Assembly: GCF_003672135.1 (NCBI RefSeq)
Contig: NC_039513.1
Coordinates: 930,001-994,000, forward strand
Direction of reading: 5' to 3'
Length of the DNA: 64,000 nt
DNA from: Ooceraea biroi
Taxonomy: Eukaryota > Arthropoda > Insecta > Hymenoptera > Formicidae
Part shown: piece after piece, positions 32,751 through 44,505 of the stretch
Layout: every line of letters begins with the position of its first letter
Position numbering within the stretch: the stretch's first letter is position 1
The notes under the pieces: generated by a model
Databases searched by the model: none
Told to the model about the DNA's origin: nothing
Seen by the model: only the letters and a program-made list of their open reading frames with translations
Made by a program: the position numbers and the translations under genes

Positions 32751-34345
32751 GTTAGAATGGTATATGTCATATATCATTTAATAAATAACAGAGCAGACAA
32801 AAAAATAATAATTGGATCATGTTGTAAAATCGGGTCATAAAAAACAAATAATTTACACACATATATACATATAATATTTATGGAAAATATACTATTATAT
32901 TTATATATAAAAAACATATATATTTATATAGATACTTTTTGCAGGGTATTAGTATGATCTTTGTCTTATGTGAAAGTCGCTCTAGTAATATGTATAGAGC
33001 TATTTGGAAAAGAATTGTAGAATTAGTACCAATGCTTCAACAAAATTTAAAGTTCATAATGAGTGACTATGAGATAGCTGCCATGAAGGTAATAAATGAA
33101 CAATTTCCTGCAGCAGAAGCTCGTGGATGCTGGTTTCATTTCAATCAGGTATTTTAATTTTTATTTCATACTTTTCAATATAGATAAAATATAGATAAAT
33201 CATAAATGTAAAAATTAATTATGATACGTATAAATACAATTATAGTTTTAAAGTTTCACGGGTATTTACTTTATAATGCTTTACAATTTACATGATTAAG
33301 TATTTATAATGATTAAAAACTTAAATTATTATCAAATTGTTTCTGTCTTTAATGAAAAAATGGCTATGTTCATGAAATGTTATTATTAATGCATCTCGTG
33401 AAATGATAGCCGTCCGCAAAGATCTAAATAATTATGCTTTCAACAAAATTCTATTAAAATTCTATTAGCAAAATTAAATTATAAATTCTATTAACTTTAT
33501 TGCATGCTGATCTTTCTATTTTTCATTTTTACATTCCATTAAGAAAGAACCCAAACCAAGGGTCGAGACGTGAAATTTTTCTCCTAATATACTCTGTACC
33601 TTTAGTAATCTTCTCAGTTAAGTCGATCTCAGTTAATCGATCGAATTAAAGTTACACTTTTTTGTAACTTGAAATATCATACACAATAATATACAATAAC
33701 ATTTATATACACTTGTAGGCACTTTTGCGTCAATGGAAACGACTAGGATTAATGGATGCACCAAGAAGCGTTTTATTTATGACTATGATTATGGCATTAC
33801 TTCCTTCTGATTGCTTTAAGAAAGCACTTTCTATTATTCAACTTGAAGCTAATCAAACTTCTTCTAAATATCCTGCTATTAATGATTTTCTTACGTATGT
33901 TCGTAAGACCTGATTACCATTGGCATCAAAAGTCAGTGTTTATGATTCTCCTGTAAGAACAAATAATATGTATAACAGAGTTTCCATAATGTAGCAGGAA
34001 AAAGATTCGGCAAAGGCCATGAAAACGTTTGGAATTTCTTAGGTAATATTGCCATATTTTTAATATTTTAAATATTCTGCAGAAAATAGATTCAAAATAA
34101 TTTACATTTTAATTAAAGAATTGTTGGCCTAGCATACTATCATGTCTCTTGGTTAACACATTTTTGTACTTCATAAAAAATTAATAGAATATCCTTACAG
34201 ATAATCTACGCAAATTGATAATTGACGAAGAGCTAAAACTAAAACGTCTACAAACATCCGAAGTAAGTGGGCATCGTGCAAGTATAAAAAACAGAGCACG
34301 AGATTGTAAGATACTGGAAGCTCAAAAGAATTTTGCAATTGGCAG

Positions 34346-35599
34346 GTTAATTAATAAAACTTATTTTTTAAAGATATGATAAATAATTGTAGCAATATGT
34401 TTTAATACTTTCAATATTTTATTTGTTGTACATTTTTTTATTAAAAATTAAATAATATTATACATCTACTTCTTAATACATTAACTGCGATGTTGGTTAT
34501 TTGTAATCGATGTCTATCATTCAATGATTCCTTACGATTACATTCATGTACATTACATTTTATTTTTATATGGTTAATAATTAAAATTCCAATTTAATGT
34601 ACACAGTAAAATATGTAAAATTCGCTAATAGTCAATGTGTTATATAAGAAGATTAATATAAATATTTTGAAATGAAAGCGGTTTTATGCTTAGATAAAAG
34701 ATATATTGTTTTAAAGAAGATTACATTTAAATAACGTTACGTTTAACATTATATAATGGGTAGCATATATAATACATCATTATATGTCAGATGAGTATCA
34801 AGATAACATAGTAATAAATATACTAATACATTAATATGGTAATAAACTGCAATTATTATAAATGAAGTTATTTTCTATTTATATTAATTGATATTTTCTA
34901 CTATGTACAAAAATGTGAAGATGAGGTCGCTGAAACATCTGCATAATATATTGCACCATTTTGTATTATGCTGTTTATATTTTAGTGACTTTATCTTAAT
35001 TATTTAATATATCATAATAGATCAATTAATATAACATGAATAGCAAATAATTTCATTTGCAATAATTGCAATTATTTATTACTATATTATCTTGATACTG
35101 CAGTAACAGTAATACACACACACATATGTACATATGTATAGTAATGTCAAGATCAAATATATAAGGACAGTACCTAGTGAATATTCACTTTATATAAGTT
35201 TCTGGAATATTAGTTCGAATATACAAGTCCCACTGTATAAGAGATAGAAAACAGGAACAATTTACGGAATTTTTGTTCAGAAAAAAATACTGTTTTTTGC
35301 TGCAAAGTATTAACGCAATTACTCCCGTAATTATTACAATTATTATAATTATACAATCTTCTATATCTAACTACCAAATTTATCTTTAATATAAATATTC
35401 TCCATATCCTGTTTTAAACAAAACAATTTTTGTCAAGTATTTTTCATGAAGCCGCTTTGAAAATAAACATAAATATTTATATTTATTTTCATATTTGTAA
35501 CATTTTGTATTCATATTGCAAAGTTTTAAAAATTTTTATATTGCTTGTTAATATTTCACTAGGTATCATATCTAATGAAACTATTTCTTATTTTTACAG
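34346..35599 (+). other. Last intron of transposase gene B, AT-rich
   Basis: About 1.25 kb of AT-rich sequence lies between exons E6 and E7, with a short (CA)n at about 35113. No other feature is recognised. It is unusually long compared with the other introns of the gene. Confidence 0.6.
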
Positions 35600-36278
35600 A
35601 TTAAATCTCGAACATTTCTTACGCATGTTTACCGATAGATGTGAAAATATTCTGAAGGCCAAATTACTTTACGATGGTAAATCTACTATCACTGATTATT
35701 ATTAATAATATTTGAAAGATAAAGGTAAAAGCGGTTTAATTAGACATCATAAGCTTTAAACATTAATTAAATCAATCAAATTGCTTGTTTAGATTGAATT
35801 AAATTCGGTCAGGTTCCTTCTTAACTCAAATTAGATTGATCTAAATATTCTTCAAATAAACTGTGTCTAAATACAACACTTATATAAAGTAATAATAATA
35901 AAAGTAGCATTGTTATAGTATAAAAATCCTTCTTAATCTTATACTTATATAAAAAGTAACTTTATGATATGAAACAATAACTTTATGAAAAGTAACTTTA
36001 TAAATGTAAACAATTATATACATTCTAATTGTGTAAAATACATATTAATAACTTTTTTGTTGATTTTAAGTACTTATATGTTACAATATTATATTGATAA
36101 AATATTAGGAATATTAGAAATATAAAATATAAAACTTAAATAACAATTCTTAAATATTATAAATTACATTTCAATTGAATAATGAATTTTCTATTTTCTT
36201 TGATTAGTGTAATTGTCTTTTGCTTATGAAAAATTGAAAATTTTGCTATTGAAAATATTAATATCACACTCCTTTGTG

Positions 36279-38987
36279 CAGAAAGTAACAATCATGTACA
36301 TAATTCAACGTTTGATGAGCAAATTGATGAGCACATTGAGCAAGATGCTCAATTTGTGCCTTCTCCAATACAATCTAACATATTGCACCATATTGAAAAT
36401 GTCATACAAGTAAATAAAGGTACAACAATGCCAGTACAAAAATTATTGAATTGTGAAGAAAAGAATAATTTATGCATAAAGCGACAAACAAGAAGAAAGC
36501 TGTTAAGTACTGATAAAGGTAAGAACGTAAATTTCAAATCCATGTTTGAAAGTGTCACATTCTTTTTTAATCTAATTTCATAATATATTAGATAGCAATA
36601 ATTTATTAAGTTTATTTTTATTATTTTTTCAGTAGACATATTCTCTAACTTCGTAATGGCAATTCTCTTATTGTTACATATTGTTGCGCAGTTATTTTCC
36701 AATGTGTTTTAGCTGTGCAATGATACGTTGCACTAACGATGCGTTACAATAACGAAATTGTTGCTACGAAATTAAAGACTAGATCTACTGCTAGTCACTC
36801 CTTACAGTTGACTTGTTTGATGACAGAAGTAGGAAATGACTCTTCTTGCTAGTTTCAAAGAAAAAGATATATATGCGCCTGCGCATAAATCTGCATAACT
36901 AGACTTTGTCTTAATTTCATTTTACGGCTGTTTATTTACTATCAAGAGAAAAGAATAGGTTTCGGAATATTTTATAACTAAAGTGATCTAAAATGTTGGT
37001 GAACGCAAATATCCTTTTGTAAATGAAACGCACTCTCAACGTGTCATTTCTCACTTCTGCTGTCTCAATGTAATGTCCGCGGCGAATAGTAGTCTAAGAG
37101 TGTTAAAGTTTTATTAACACGTTAGACACATATTTTCAATATGTAAACTTATTTCTATTACTTCTGCTTATATTCCTTATTTGACAGTCAATTATTTTAT
37201 AAACTTCGTTCCTTACATATTTATCAACATGTATGATAAATTATAAAGCTAACTATATATTTATATTGAACATGTTTATATAAATCTCTAAGTTATATTT
37301 TACTTTTCTTATAAATCTATCATTATTGCATTGCTTTAATTCTTTTACTATTACATTATATTTATTGACAGAAAATTCCTATGGAGGAGACAAACACGCA
37401 CAAAATGTTACACAATTGCCAAAATTATCTGTCGTTTTGCACAGAATAGATGAACCATTAAAGAAACGTTACAAAAATAGAATTTACTTTCTGCAAGGTA
37501 ATGATCTATTACAATACTTTATGCTTTAAATTTAAGTATTTGTTATTAAGGCCCGGTCTTTTATTATCTGGTTAACTTGTGGTTTAGGCAAATTGCATAC
37601 TTCAGTTTAGTGATTTAACCAATAGAAAAACGCAATTTTTACTTTAACATAAGATTAACTCTAAACCACAAGTTAATCAGATAATGAAAAACTGGGCATT
37701 CGCCTAAAAGAATCGAAAAATAAAAGATTACTAAATAAAGTCATTTTGTTATACTGCAACGTTAGATCACTGTTTTACTTGTACAGACTTACCGTCAACT
37801 TTATCAATATTACTATATTTAAAAAATTCTTTTGGTATTTTAAAAATATTTTTAGAAGTATTCTAGAAATATTATTGAAAAATATAAAAACTGATTCTTT
37901 TATTTGAAACAAGCGAATATCACCTTAATCATCTGTAGACAAACAAGAAAAATTTTCTTTTTTATAGATGTTTATATAACAAAGAAACGCCAGAAAATGA
38001 TTAGAGATATTATTTATCAGTATTTTCTCTCCTTTACATTTACACATGACCATATATACACATGCGCGCAATATAACAAATGCAATATTAATTGATAAGG
38101 CTACATTACTTTGTGTTTGAATTAAAATGATACTTGCCCAAAATATTTGTTCTAATCTTTTCATTTTCAAAAATGTAATGTTGTGTAACATAATGTAACG
38201 TGATTACGCCTTTATGGGTAAAATTATCAATTGTATTGTAGCAAAATGAGTTTAAAACACGTCTAGCATATTTGTATTAAGGTTACATAAAATCATATGT
38301 ATAGTTGATTGGAAAAAATTAACTTCATCAGACAAAAATGATAAAAAGCATATAACAATATTATTTGAAGTTGGATGTCACTACTAAAATATCTGTCATT
38401 ATTAAAATAACTATCGTTGTTAAAATGATGCATACTATTTGCTTTATCAAATTGACTCTAAACTTTCGATACTAGTTTACAGCTTTTCATTTGTCCAGTT
38501 CGTTTCCTAGAATAATCATTATTATCTTTGAAAACATGTTTGGTCAATTTTACTCTTCTGACCTTTTTTTATGCAGAGGGTGCAGCCATATATGAAGTGC
38601 GAAAGATGATTACAGATATCTATCCACAGACGCAAATGAGAGCAACTGCTTCGTACGAGATCTTCCACTTTATACCGTAGACTGAACGCTGCAAGATAGT
38701 CAAAGTACATCCAAGGAACAATATTTTTCACCAGCCGTTTGTACGATGTGTTATACGAACGAAAGAACACACGTTTTCATACCCTGCGGCCATCTCGCTT
38801 GTTGTTTGCGATGCCTTGAACGGTTACAAGTTATAATATATGTAACTTATGACAATTATATTCGAGTTATAAGACCAATAAGATTTACAGTCCAAACTAA
38901 GTATTTGTTCGTAAAAAACGGACTGCTCTCTAAAAGTTCTAGATATAAAAACGCAGTCTTAATTGAGAAGGCAAAATTATTTTGTTA
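36279..38987 (+). pseudogene. Multi-exon gene with C-terminal IAP-type RING finger (cargo of the MULE)
   Basis: Three exons join in phase: about 36279-36519 (acidic, NSTFDEQIDEHIEQDAQF), about 37371-37496 (LPKLSVVLHRIDEPLKKRY) and from about 38577 (EGAAIYEVRKMITDIYP). A TAG at about 38680 ends that frame. In the next frame AVCTMCYTNERTHVFIPCGHLACCLRCLERL follows, with the first seven ligands of a C3HC4 RING of the IAP/MDM2 kind (C-x2-C, C-x-H-x3-C-x2-C). The last CxxC pair is missing, and the frame ends at 38987. Such RINGs act as E3 ubiquitin ligases. I infer a captured host gene or an element-specific accessory gene, now broken. The 5' exons are not identified. Confidence 0.65.
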
Positions 38988-41290
38988 GAATTAAAATGAT
39001 ATCTATGTGCAATACATTTGTTTTTTAAAAGATATCTTAGATGTCCTGTTATGTAATGTGATTACGCGGAAAATTATTAATTGCGTATATCAAAAGTTTG
39101 AGTTCGTAATACACGTATAGCATATCTGTATGAGATTACAGAAAATCTTATGTATATTGATTGACGAAAATCAACTTTAGCATGATGAAAAGCGTATAAT
39201 AATATTACTTGAATTTAACGTCACTACTATAATAACTGTCGTTGCTTAAATAACTGTCGTTGCTAACATAAATGTCGTTTTTAAAATAACAGTCGTTGCC
39301 ACAAAAACTGTCGTTAAAATAATGCATATTATTTGCTTTTTCAAGTAGATTTTAACATGTAACTACAAGTTGGTTTACAACTTTTTCTTTCCCCAGTTTA
39401 TTTCCGAAAATAGTCAGTAACATGTTTGACTGTAGAAGTTGAAGTTTTTAAGGGTAAAGAAAGGAGGCTAAAGTTTTTCTCTAATCAATATACATATTTT
39501 GTTATTATAGTGAGATTTTATTTTATATACAGATTTCTGTTGTACAAATGTAACATCAAATAGGGTTTACTTTTCCTTATTCAACTTTTTCCTTTATCAA
39601 CTTTTCACTTCTCTAGTTTATTTCGGACAATAGTCATTATTATCTTTGAAAACATGTTTGATCATAAAAGTTGAAGTTTTTAGAGCTAATAAAACAGAGC
39701 TAAAGTTTTTCTTTAATCAATATACATAGTTTGTTGGTATAATGAGATTTTATTTCATATATAGATATTATTTTGTAAAAATGTAACATTAAAACTTATT
39801 TAATTTCCTTTATATTGTTCCATTGGATATACGTATGTTACATGATGCTAAGTATTGCGCTTCTAATCTATGTTATAAAGCTTTATAAAGATTTTTGAGA
39901 TATTAAGATTATAAAATATAAAACATTATTTTTAAGTACTGCGATTCCATCTATCTATTTTATAAAGCTTTATAAGGAACTCTGAGATATTAAGAGTACA
40001 AAACATAAAATATAATTTCTACCTCCGATAATAAATCATAACAATTTTAAGAAAATGCTATTATACGCTGTTATGTCTAGTACTACAAAGAAGTGAATAT
40101 TGTGTAGAATAATACACATTACATGAGCTGTGTATACAAATGTACGTAACACCAAAGACTGAAGCTACTTCTTATAATTTTGTCGTAAAAACAGACTGCT
40201 CTCTAAAATTTCTAGATATTAAAAAAGGCAGTATTATGTGATAAGGCAAAAGTAGTTTGCTGCAATTAAAATGATACTTATACATCTTTCTTTTAATATG
40301 TTTCTCTTAATATATTTCTTTTAATATGTTTCTTTTAATATGTTTCTTTTGTAAAAGATATCTTAATTATCCTGTTATGGAATGCGATTGCGCCTTTGCA
40401 AACAAAATTATTAATTGCGTTATGCCAAAATGAGATTAATTTCCTAAAACACGTATCGCATATTTGTATTGAGGTTAAATAAGATCTTATTTATATTGAT
40501 TGGAGAAAAGTAACTTTATCAGACAAAAACGATAAAAGGCATGTATCGATAGTACTTGAATTTAGTGTTACTATTACAATACCTGACGGTGCTAAACTAA
40601 ATGTTGCTAAAATAACTGTCTTCGTTAAAATAACTGTCGTTGCTAAAATAACTGTCGTTAAAATAATGCATATTATTTGCTTTGTCAAGTAGATTTTAAA
40701 ATGTAACTACAAGTTAGTTTACAATTTTTTCTTTCCCCAGGTTATTTCGGAAAATAGTCATTATTATCTTTTTCGACATGTTTGATCATAAAACTTGAAG
40801 TTTTTAGAGCTAATAAAAGAGAGCTAAAGTTTTTCTTTAATCAATATACACAGTTTGTTCTCATATTGAGATTTTATTTCATATATAGATTTTATTTTGT
40901 AAAAATGTAACATTAAAACTTATTTATTTTTCTTTATATTGTTACATATGCATATACATACATGTGTGTTATATGATGCTAATCTATTGTATAAAGCTTT
41001 ATAAATAATTTTAAGATTTTAAGATTTTAAAATATAAAACAGTAATTTTAAGTACAGCGACTCTAATTTATCTATTTTATAAAACTTTATACTGTATCTG
41101 AGATATTATAAAATATACAGTATTATTTTTGTCTCAAATAATACATCATAATTTTAAGAAAATTATATTTTACGCTTTATATATAGTTACGAAAAAATGG
41201 AAATTGTCAAGAGTAATACACATTGCATGAACACAACTATGTATGCAATTATACACCAAAGATTATAGTTACTTCTTACAATAATATATG
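38092..41290. repeat. Three diverged tandem copies of a 0.9-1.3 kb segment
   Basis: Blocks starting near 38092, 38964 and 40237 share GATAAGGC...GAATTAAAATGATA, the CACGTATAGCATAT phrase, a run of AATAACTGTCGTT short repeats, ATTATTTGCTTT, and TTTATTTC-GAAAATAGTCATTATTATCTTT. The first copy contains the RING exon region; the later ones contain no open frame. No other gene is seen in this stretch. Confidence 0.7.
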
Positions 41291-41323
41291 CTATTAATAT
41301 TGAATATAGATACTGAGATTTTA

Positions 41324-42608
41324 TTAGGTTGTTCATTAAGTTCTGCGGTTTTCTTGATAGATAGCGTTTGTCCATTGAAAAAGATAGCATGCATCGCCTG
41401 AACCGCGGATTGCCGAATACTCCGTGACAGGTTAGACAACGCTTGACATTTCGCCAGAGTCTTTGTTGTGTTTTGACGTGTTGTGTGTACGCGCTATTCA
41501 TTGAAAATGGAGGATCAAAAGGTGCATTTTCGGCACATTTTGCTATTTTTCTTCCGCAAAGGAGTAAAAGCGACGGACGCACAACGTGAGATATGTGGCG
41601 TGTACGGGGACTCGGCCATAAGCGCTGACACTTGTCAGCGTTGGTTTGCGCGCTTTCGTTCCGGAGATGTGAACGTCTCCGATGCTGCTCGCTCCGGTCG
41701 TCCATCCACCACTGACGACGACCAAATCGTGGCCGCAATCAAAGCAGACCGACACCTGACGACGCGGGAGATCGCGGAGTGCTTCGACATCGCCCATACA
41801 ACGGTTGCGCAGCGATTAAAACGGCTTGGGATGTCGAAAAAAGCAGATGTTTGGGTCCCTCACGAGCTCACCGAAAAGAACATTTTGGACCGCGTCATGA
41901 TCTGTGAATCCCTGCTGAAATGGAACTCGCTGGAGGCCTTTCTCAAACGGGTGGTCACGGGAGATGAAAAATGGGTGGTATATAACAACATTCGACGCAA
42001 GCGGTCATTGTGCGGTCCGGGTGAGTCGTCACAATCGGTTGCCAAAGCGGATTTGCATCCGAAGAAAGTGATGCTGAGTGTGTGATGGGATTGGCGAGGC
42101 GTCCTGTACTTCGAGCTGCTTCCGCGCGGTCAGACCATCGACGCCGAGAAGCATTGCGCTCAGTTAGAAAAATTGAAGCAGGCAGTGGCGGAGAAGCGGC
42201 CGGAATTGGCGAACAGGAAGGGCGTTGTCTTCCACCACGACAACGCCAAACCACACACTGCTTTGGTGACCAAGAAGAAGTTGAAGTGCTTTGGCTGGGA
42301 AGTCATGCAGCACCCACCATACTCCCCAGACCTTGCGCCGTCGGATTACCATCTGTTCCGGTCACTCCAAAACAATCTCGACGGGCAGCGCTTTACTTCA
42401 GTGGACGATATTCAAACGTACTTGAAGGACTTTTTCGCGCAGAAGTCGCGCGACTTCTACAAACGCGGCATTATGTCCCTTCCAGAACGTTGGCAGAAGG
42501 TGGTCGATCAAGATGGACAATACATTCTAGATTGAATAAATATGTAAGTACAATAGATTTATGTTTTAATTTAGGGCAAAAAACCGCAGAACTTAATGAA
42601 CAACCTAA
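41324..42608 (+). mobile_element. mariner element, 1285 bp
   Basis: The terminal inverted repeats TTAGGTTGTTCATTAAG and CTTAATGAACAACCTAA extend to about 28 bp. TA lies on each side (41322-41323 and 42609-42610). Size and layout are those of a complete mariner. It sits in the right part of the giant MULE, between the tandem repeats and the right TIR. Confidence 0.96.
41507..42535 (+). pseudogene. mariner transposase, one nonsense codon
   Basis: I start at the ATG at 41507 (MEDQKVHFRHILLFFFRKG), which has a good context. The helix-turn-helix part includes SGRPSTTDDDQIVAAIK and TTVAQRLKRLGM. The DD34D triad is visible as VTGDEKWVVYNN, FHHDNAKPHTA and YSPDLAPSDYHLF, and the C-terminus is LPERWQKVVDQDGQYILD. 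The only clear lesion is a TGA at 42082-42084 where related proteins have Trp (SV-stop-WDW). The insertion is therefore younger than the surrounding element. Confidence 0.95.
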
Positions 42609-42720
42609 TATCTTACAGCGTTATAAATACTCTTTATGCTATTAAGATAATAAAATGAGAAATATTTATATATCGTATAATAAAGTATAATACAAGATAA
42701 TAATTTAGGCTGTTGTACGT

Positions 42721-43619
42721 TAGTACATTTAACATAATGATGCATTTCAGATGTACTCTTATAACTGAAATAAAAAAAGTACAATGTGCAGTAGTCTCCA
42801 GAACATGAATTTTATTGTGTAGATACATATACAGTACGTATTACAGTGCGCACTTGATAAAGTAAAAAGGTCCGCCAAAATTGTTACTTATTTCTTTATC
42901 TACTTATTGGAATATTATTAAAATAACTGTGAAAAGATACGAAATATAGATTATGTATTATGAATAAGAAATAATAATTTTTGCGGATTTTGTACACTTC
43001 ATCACGTGCGCCCTTTAATACGTATGCTGTAATATATCCAAGTAAACTGTACCCTTTATACGTGTCCAACTGAACGGTGTGCATCTTTTACGTGTCCGAT
43101 TGAACGGTGTCCGATTGAGCGGTGTCCGATTGAACGGTGTCCGATTGAGCGGTGTCCGATTGAACGGTGTCTGATTGAGCGATGTCCGATTGAACGGTGT
43201 CCGATTGAGCGGTGTCCGATTGAACGGTGTCCGATTTAGCGGTGTCCGATTTAGCGGTGTCTGATTGAGCGGTGTCCGATTGAGCGGTGTCCGATTGAAC
43301 GGTGTCCGATTGCGGTGTCCGATTGAGCGGTGTCCGATTGAACGGTGTCCGATTGAGCGGTGTCCGACTGAACGGTGTCCAACTGAGCGGTGTGTCCGAC
43401 TGAACGGAGTCCGACTGAACGGTGTGCAATTTACGTGTCCAACTGCACGGTGTGCAACTGAACGGTGTGCAAATAAACAGTGTGCAAGTTGGCGGTGTCT
43501 AATAGCTACTCTATCTAAAATTCCTGTGTCCAATCGCACTGTGTCCAATTGAACCGTGTGCAAAGTAACGTGTCCATTTGCACCGTGTCCAATCGTAACG
43601 TGTCCAATTGAGCCGCTCG
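42721..43619 (-). repeat. Right terminal inverted repeat of the giant MULE (about 0.9 kb)
   Basis: Read inward from 43619 it repeats the left TIR: an outer degenerate part (43619 to about 43420), the 15-bp array (about 43400-43088, some 20 units) and the unique inner part (43087-42721). The array is about a quarter as long as in the left TIR. The outer and inner parts are strongly conserved between the two sides. Confidence 0.92.
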
Positions 43620-44229
43620 CACGCTAGCTTCGTGCTTAAGGGGAAAAGCGCGTGCAATTCTTGGTGCGTTAGAGAACCCCGATTCATTTAGTTACGCGGA
43701 TTTAACGTCGAAGTTAGAGTTACGTTTCGGCGAGAGCGTGTACGCTCAAAACTATTATATGCAGTTTACTAACCGTAGATAGAAAGAAGGGGAGGATTTT
43801 CCGACGTTTGGCGCGGAGCTCGAGCGGCTCTCGAGGCTTGCGTATCCGGAATGTTCGGGGGAAGCGCGAGATAAAATTGCCTGCTCGCAGTTCGTGGCCG
43901 CGCTCTCGGATAGTCACGTAAAGCGAACGCTGCAGTTGGAGGGTGTCGCGTCTCTACGTTTAGCCATCGAGCGGGCTAAAACGATCTAAATTAGTATCAA
44001 TAAAAATAGTTTCGGAAAAAGAAAGTGGGAAAATAGCGAACGAGGCTCCGCCGCGGCCGGGGAAGCTAGGAAGCGCGGAGAAGAGTCAGAGAAGGGAAAT
44101 GGGAAATTCAGGAGGAATGGGAGGAAAACTGGAGCAACGGAGAGAAAAGAGGTTGAGTGTTGACAGTGCGGTTCGAAGGGTCACTTCCGCTCGGAGTGCC
44201 CAGCGCTCAAGGATAAGGGAAACTAGAGT
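43620..44229 (+). pseudogene. Ty3/gypsy Gag, 3' part with zinc knuckle (after the giant insertion)
   Basis: Through the right copy of the 9-bp duplication the gag frame continues: KARAILGALENPDSFSYADL, then ELRFGESVYAQNYYMQF and FPTFGAELERLSRLAYPE. A TAG lies at about 43780 (NRR-stop-KEG), and another stop at about 43987. The nucleocapsid knuckle (QCGSKGHFRSECPAL) is readable at about 44158-44205 with a TGA inside its first CxxC. The gag is therefore dead apart from the insertion. Confidence 0.85.
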
Positions 44230-44258
44230 TTGCCGAGTTTCGCGGGGCTGGCCCGGCA

Positions 44259-44505
44259 GTGGAGGCTCAGGCCCCGAAGTGCGTGGTATTCGGACGCATA
44301 AGCGCGCCGCGCGGAAATTGTTTTTGTTTTCGTGGCCGGGTGAATAATAAAGCGTGTATATTTAGAATCGATACCGGTTCGGACGTGACAATTGTGGACG
44401 AGAGATTTGTCGATCCTCTTGTTAAGGGGCAGGAAGTAGTACGTGATTTCGGTTTGCGTTATCCGACGGGTGAAAGAGTTCCTGTGTTGTGTAAGGTAAA
44501 GTTAT
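44259..44505 (+). pseudogene. Ty3/gypsy protease fragment
   Basis: The frame reads RVNNKACIFRIDTGSDVTIVDERFV, an aspartic protease active site (D-T-G). It stops at about 44507, where gypsy-like sequence ends. RT, RNase H, integrase and the 3' LTR of this element are not in the window. The sequence to the right belongs to another LINE. Confidence 0.85.

Larger units (their letters stand above)
31520..35705 (+). pseudogene. FLYWCH + MULE transposase gene B (plus strand, seven exons)
   Basis: Exons: E1 31520-31815 (FLYWCH: YIYYKDSRNKRILRCNTRRSTKC, HDHIERQ), E2 31887-32145 (ends ELYIDGTFS, first Asp), E3 32235-32297, E4 32945-33148 (FIMSDYEIAAM, second Asp; ARGCWFHFNQ), E5 33719-34042, E6 34201-34345, E7 35600-35705 (NLEHFLRMFTDRCENI, natural stop). 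Exon phases match gene A where both exist. Lesions are a TAA in E1 (31745-31747), a TGA for Trp in E5 (33911-33913) and a one-base deletion at about 33980. Intron 3 carries a 388-bp insert. The protein would cut and join the element's ends in the nucleus. ATG follows an acceptor-like TTTTCTAG, as in gene A. Confidence 0.9.
24996..43619. mobile_element. Giant 18.6-kb Mutator-like (MULE) transposon with satellite-built TIRs
   Basis: The boundaries are set by the 9-bp duplication and by inverted ends (GAGTGGCCCTCATTTGGACACG left; CGAGCGGCTCAATTGGACACG read inward from the right). The cargo from left to right is TIR-L, a minus-strand MULE transposase gene, an inverted-repeat intergenic region, a plus-strand MULE transposase gene, a multi-exon RING-finger gene, diverged tandem repeats, a mariner copy and TIR-R. 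Lesions in both transposases suggest it is now non-autonomous. The family assignment rests on the MULE transposase motifs plus the 9-bp duplication and long TIRs; the junctions are seen directly. Confidence 0.88.

Noticed and set aside
42082..42645. 187-codon open frame overlapping the mariner transposase
   Set aside because: It is a shifted frame of the transposase; the true frame at 42173-42535 carries the catalytic motifs.
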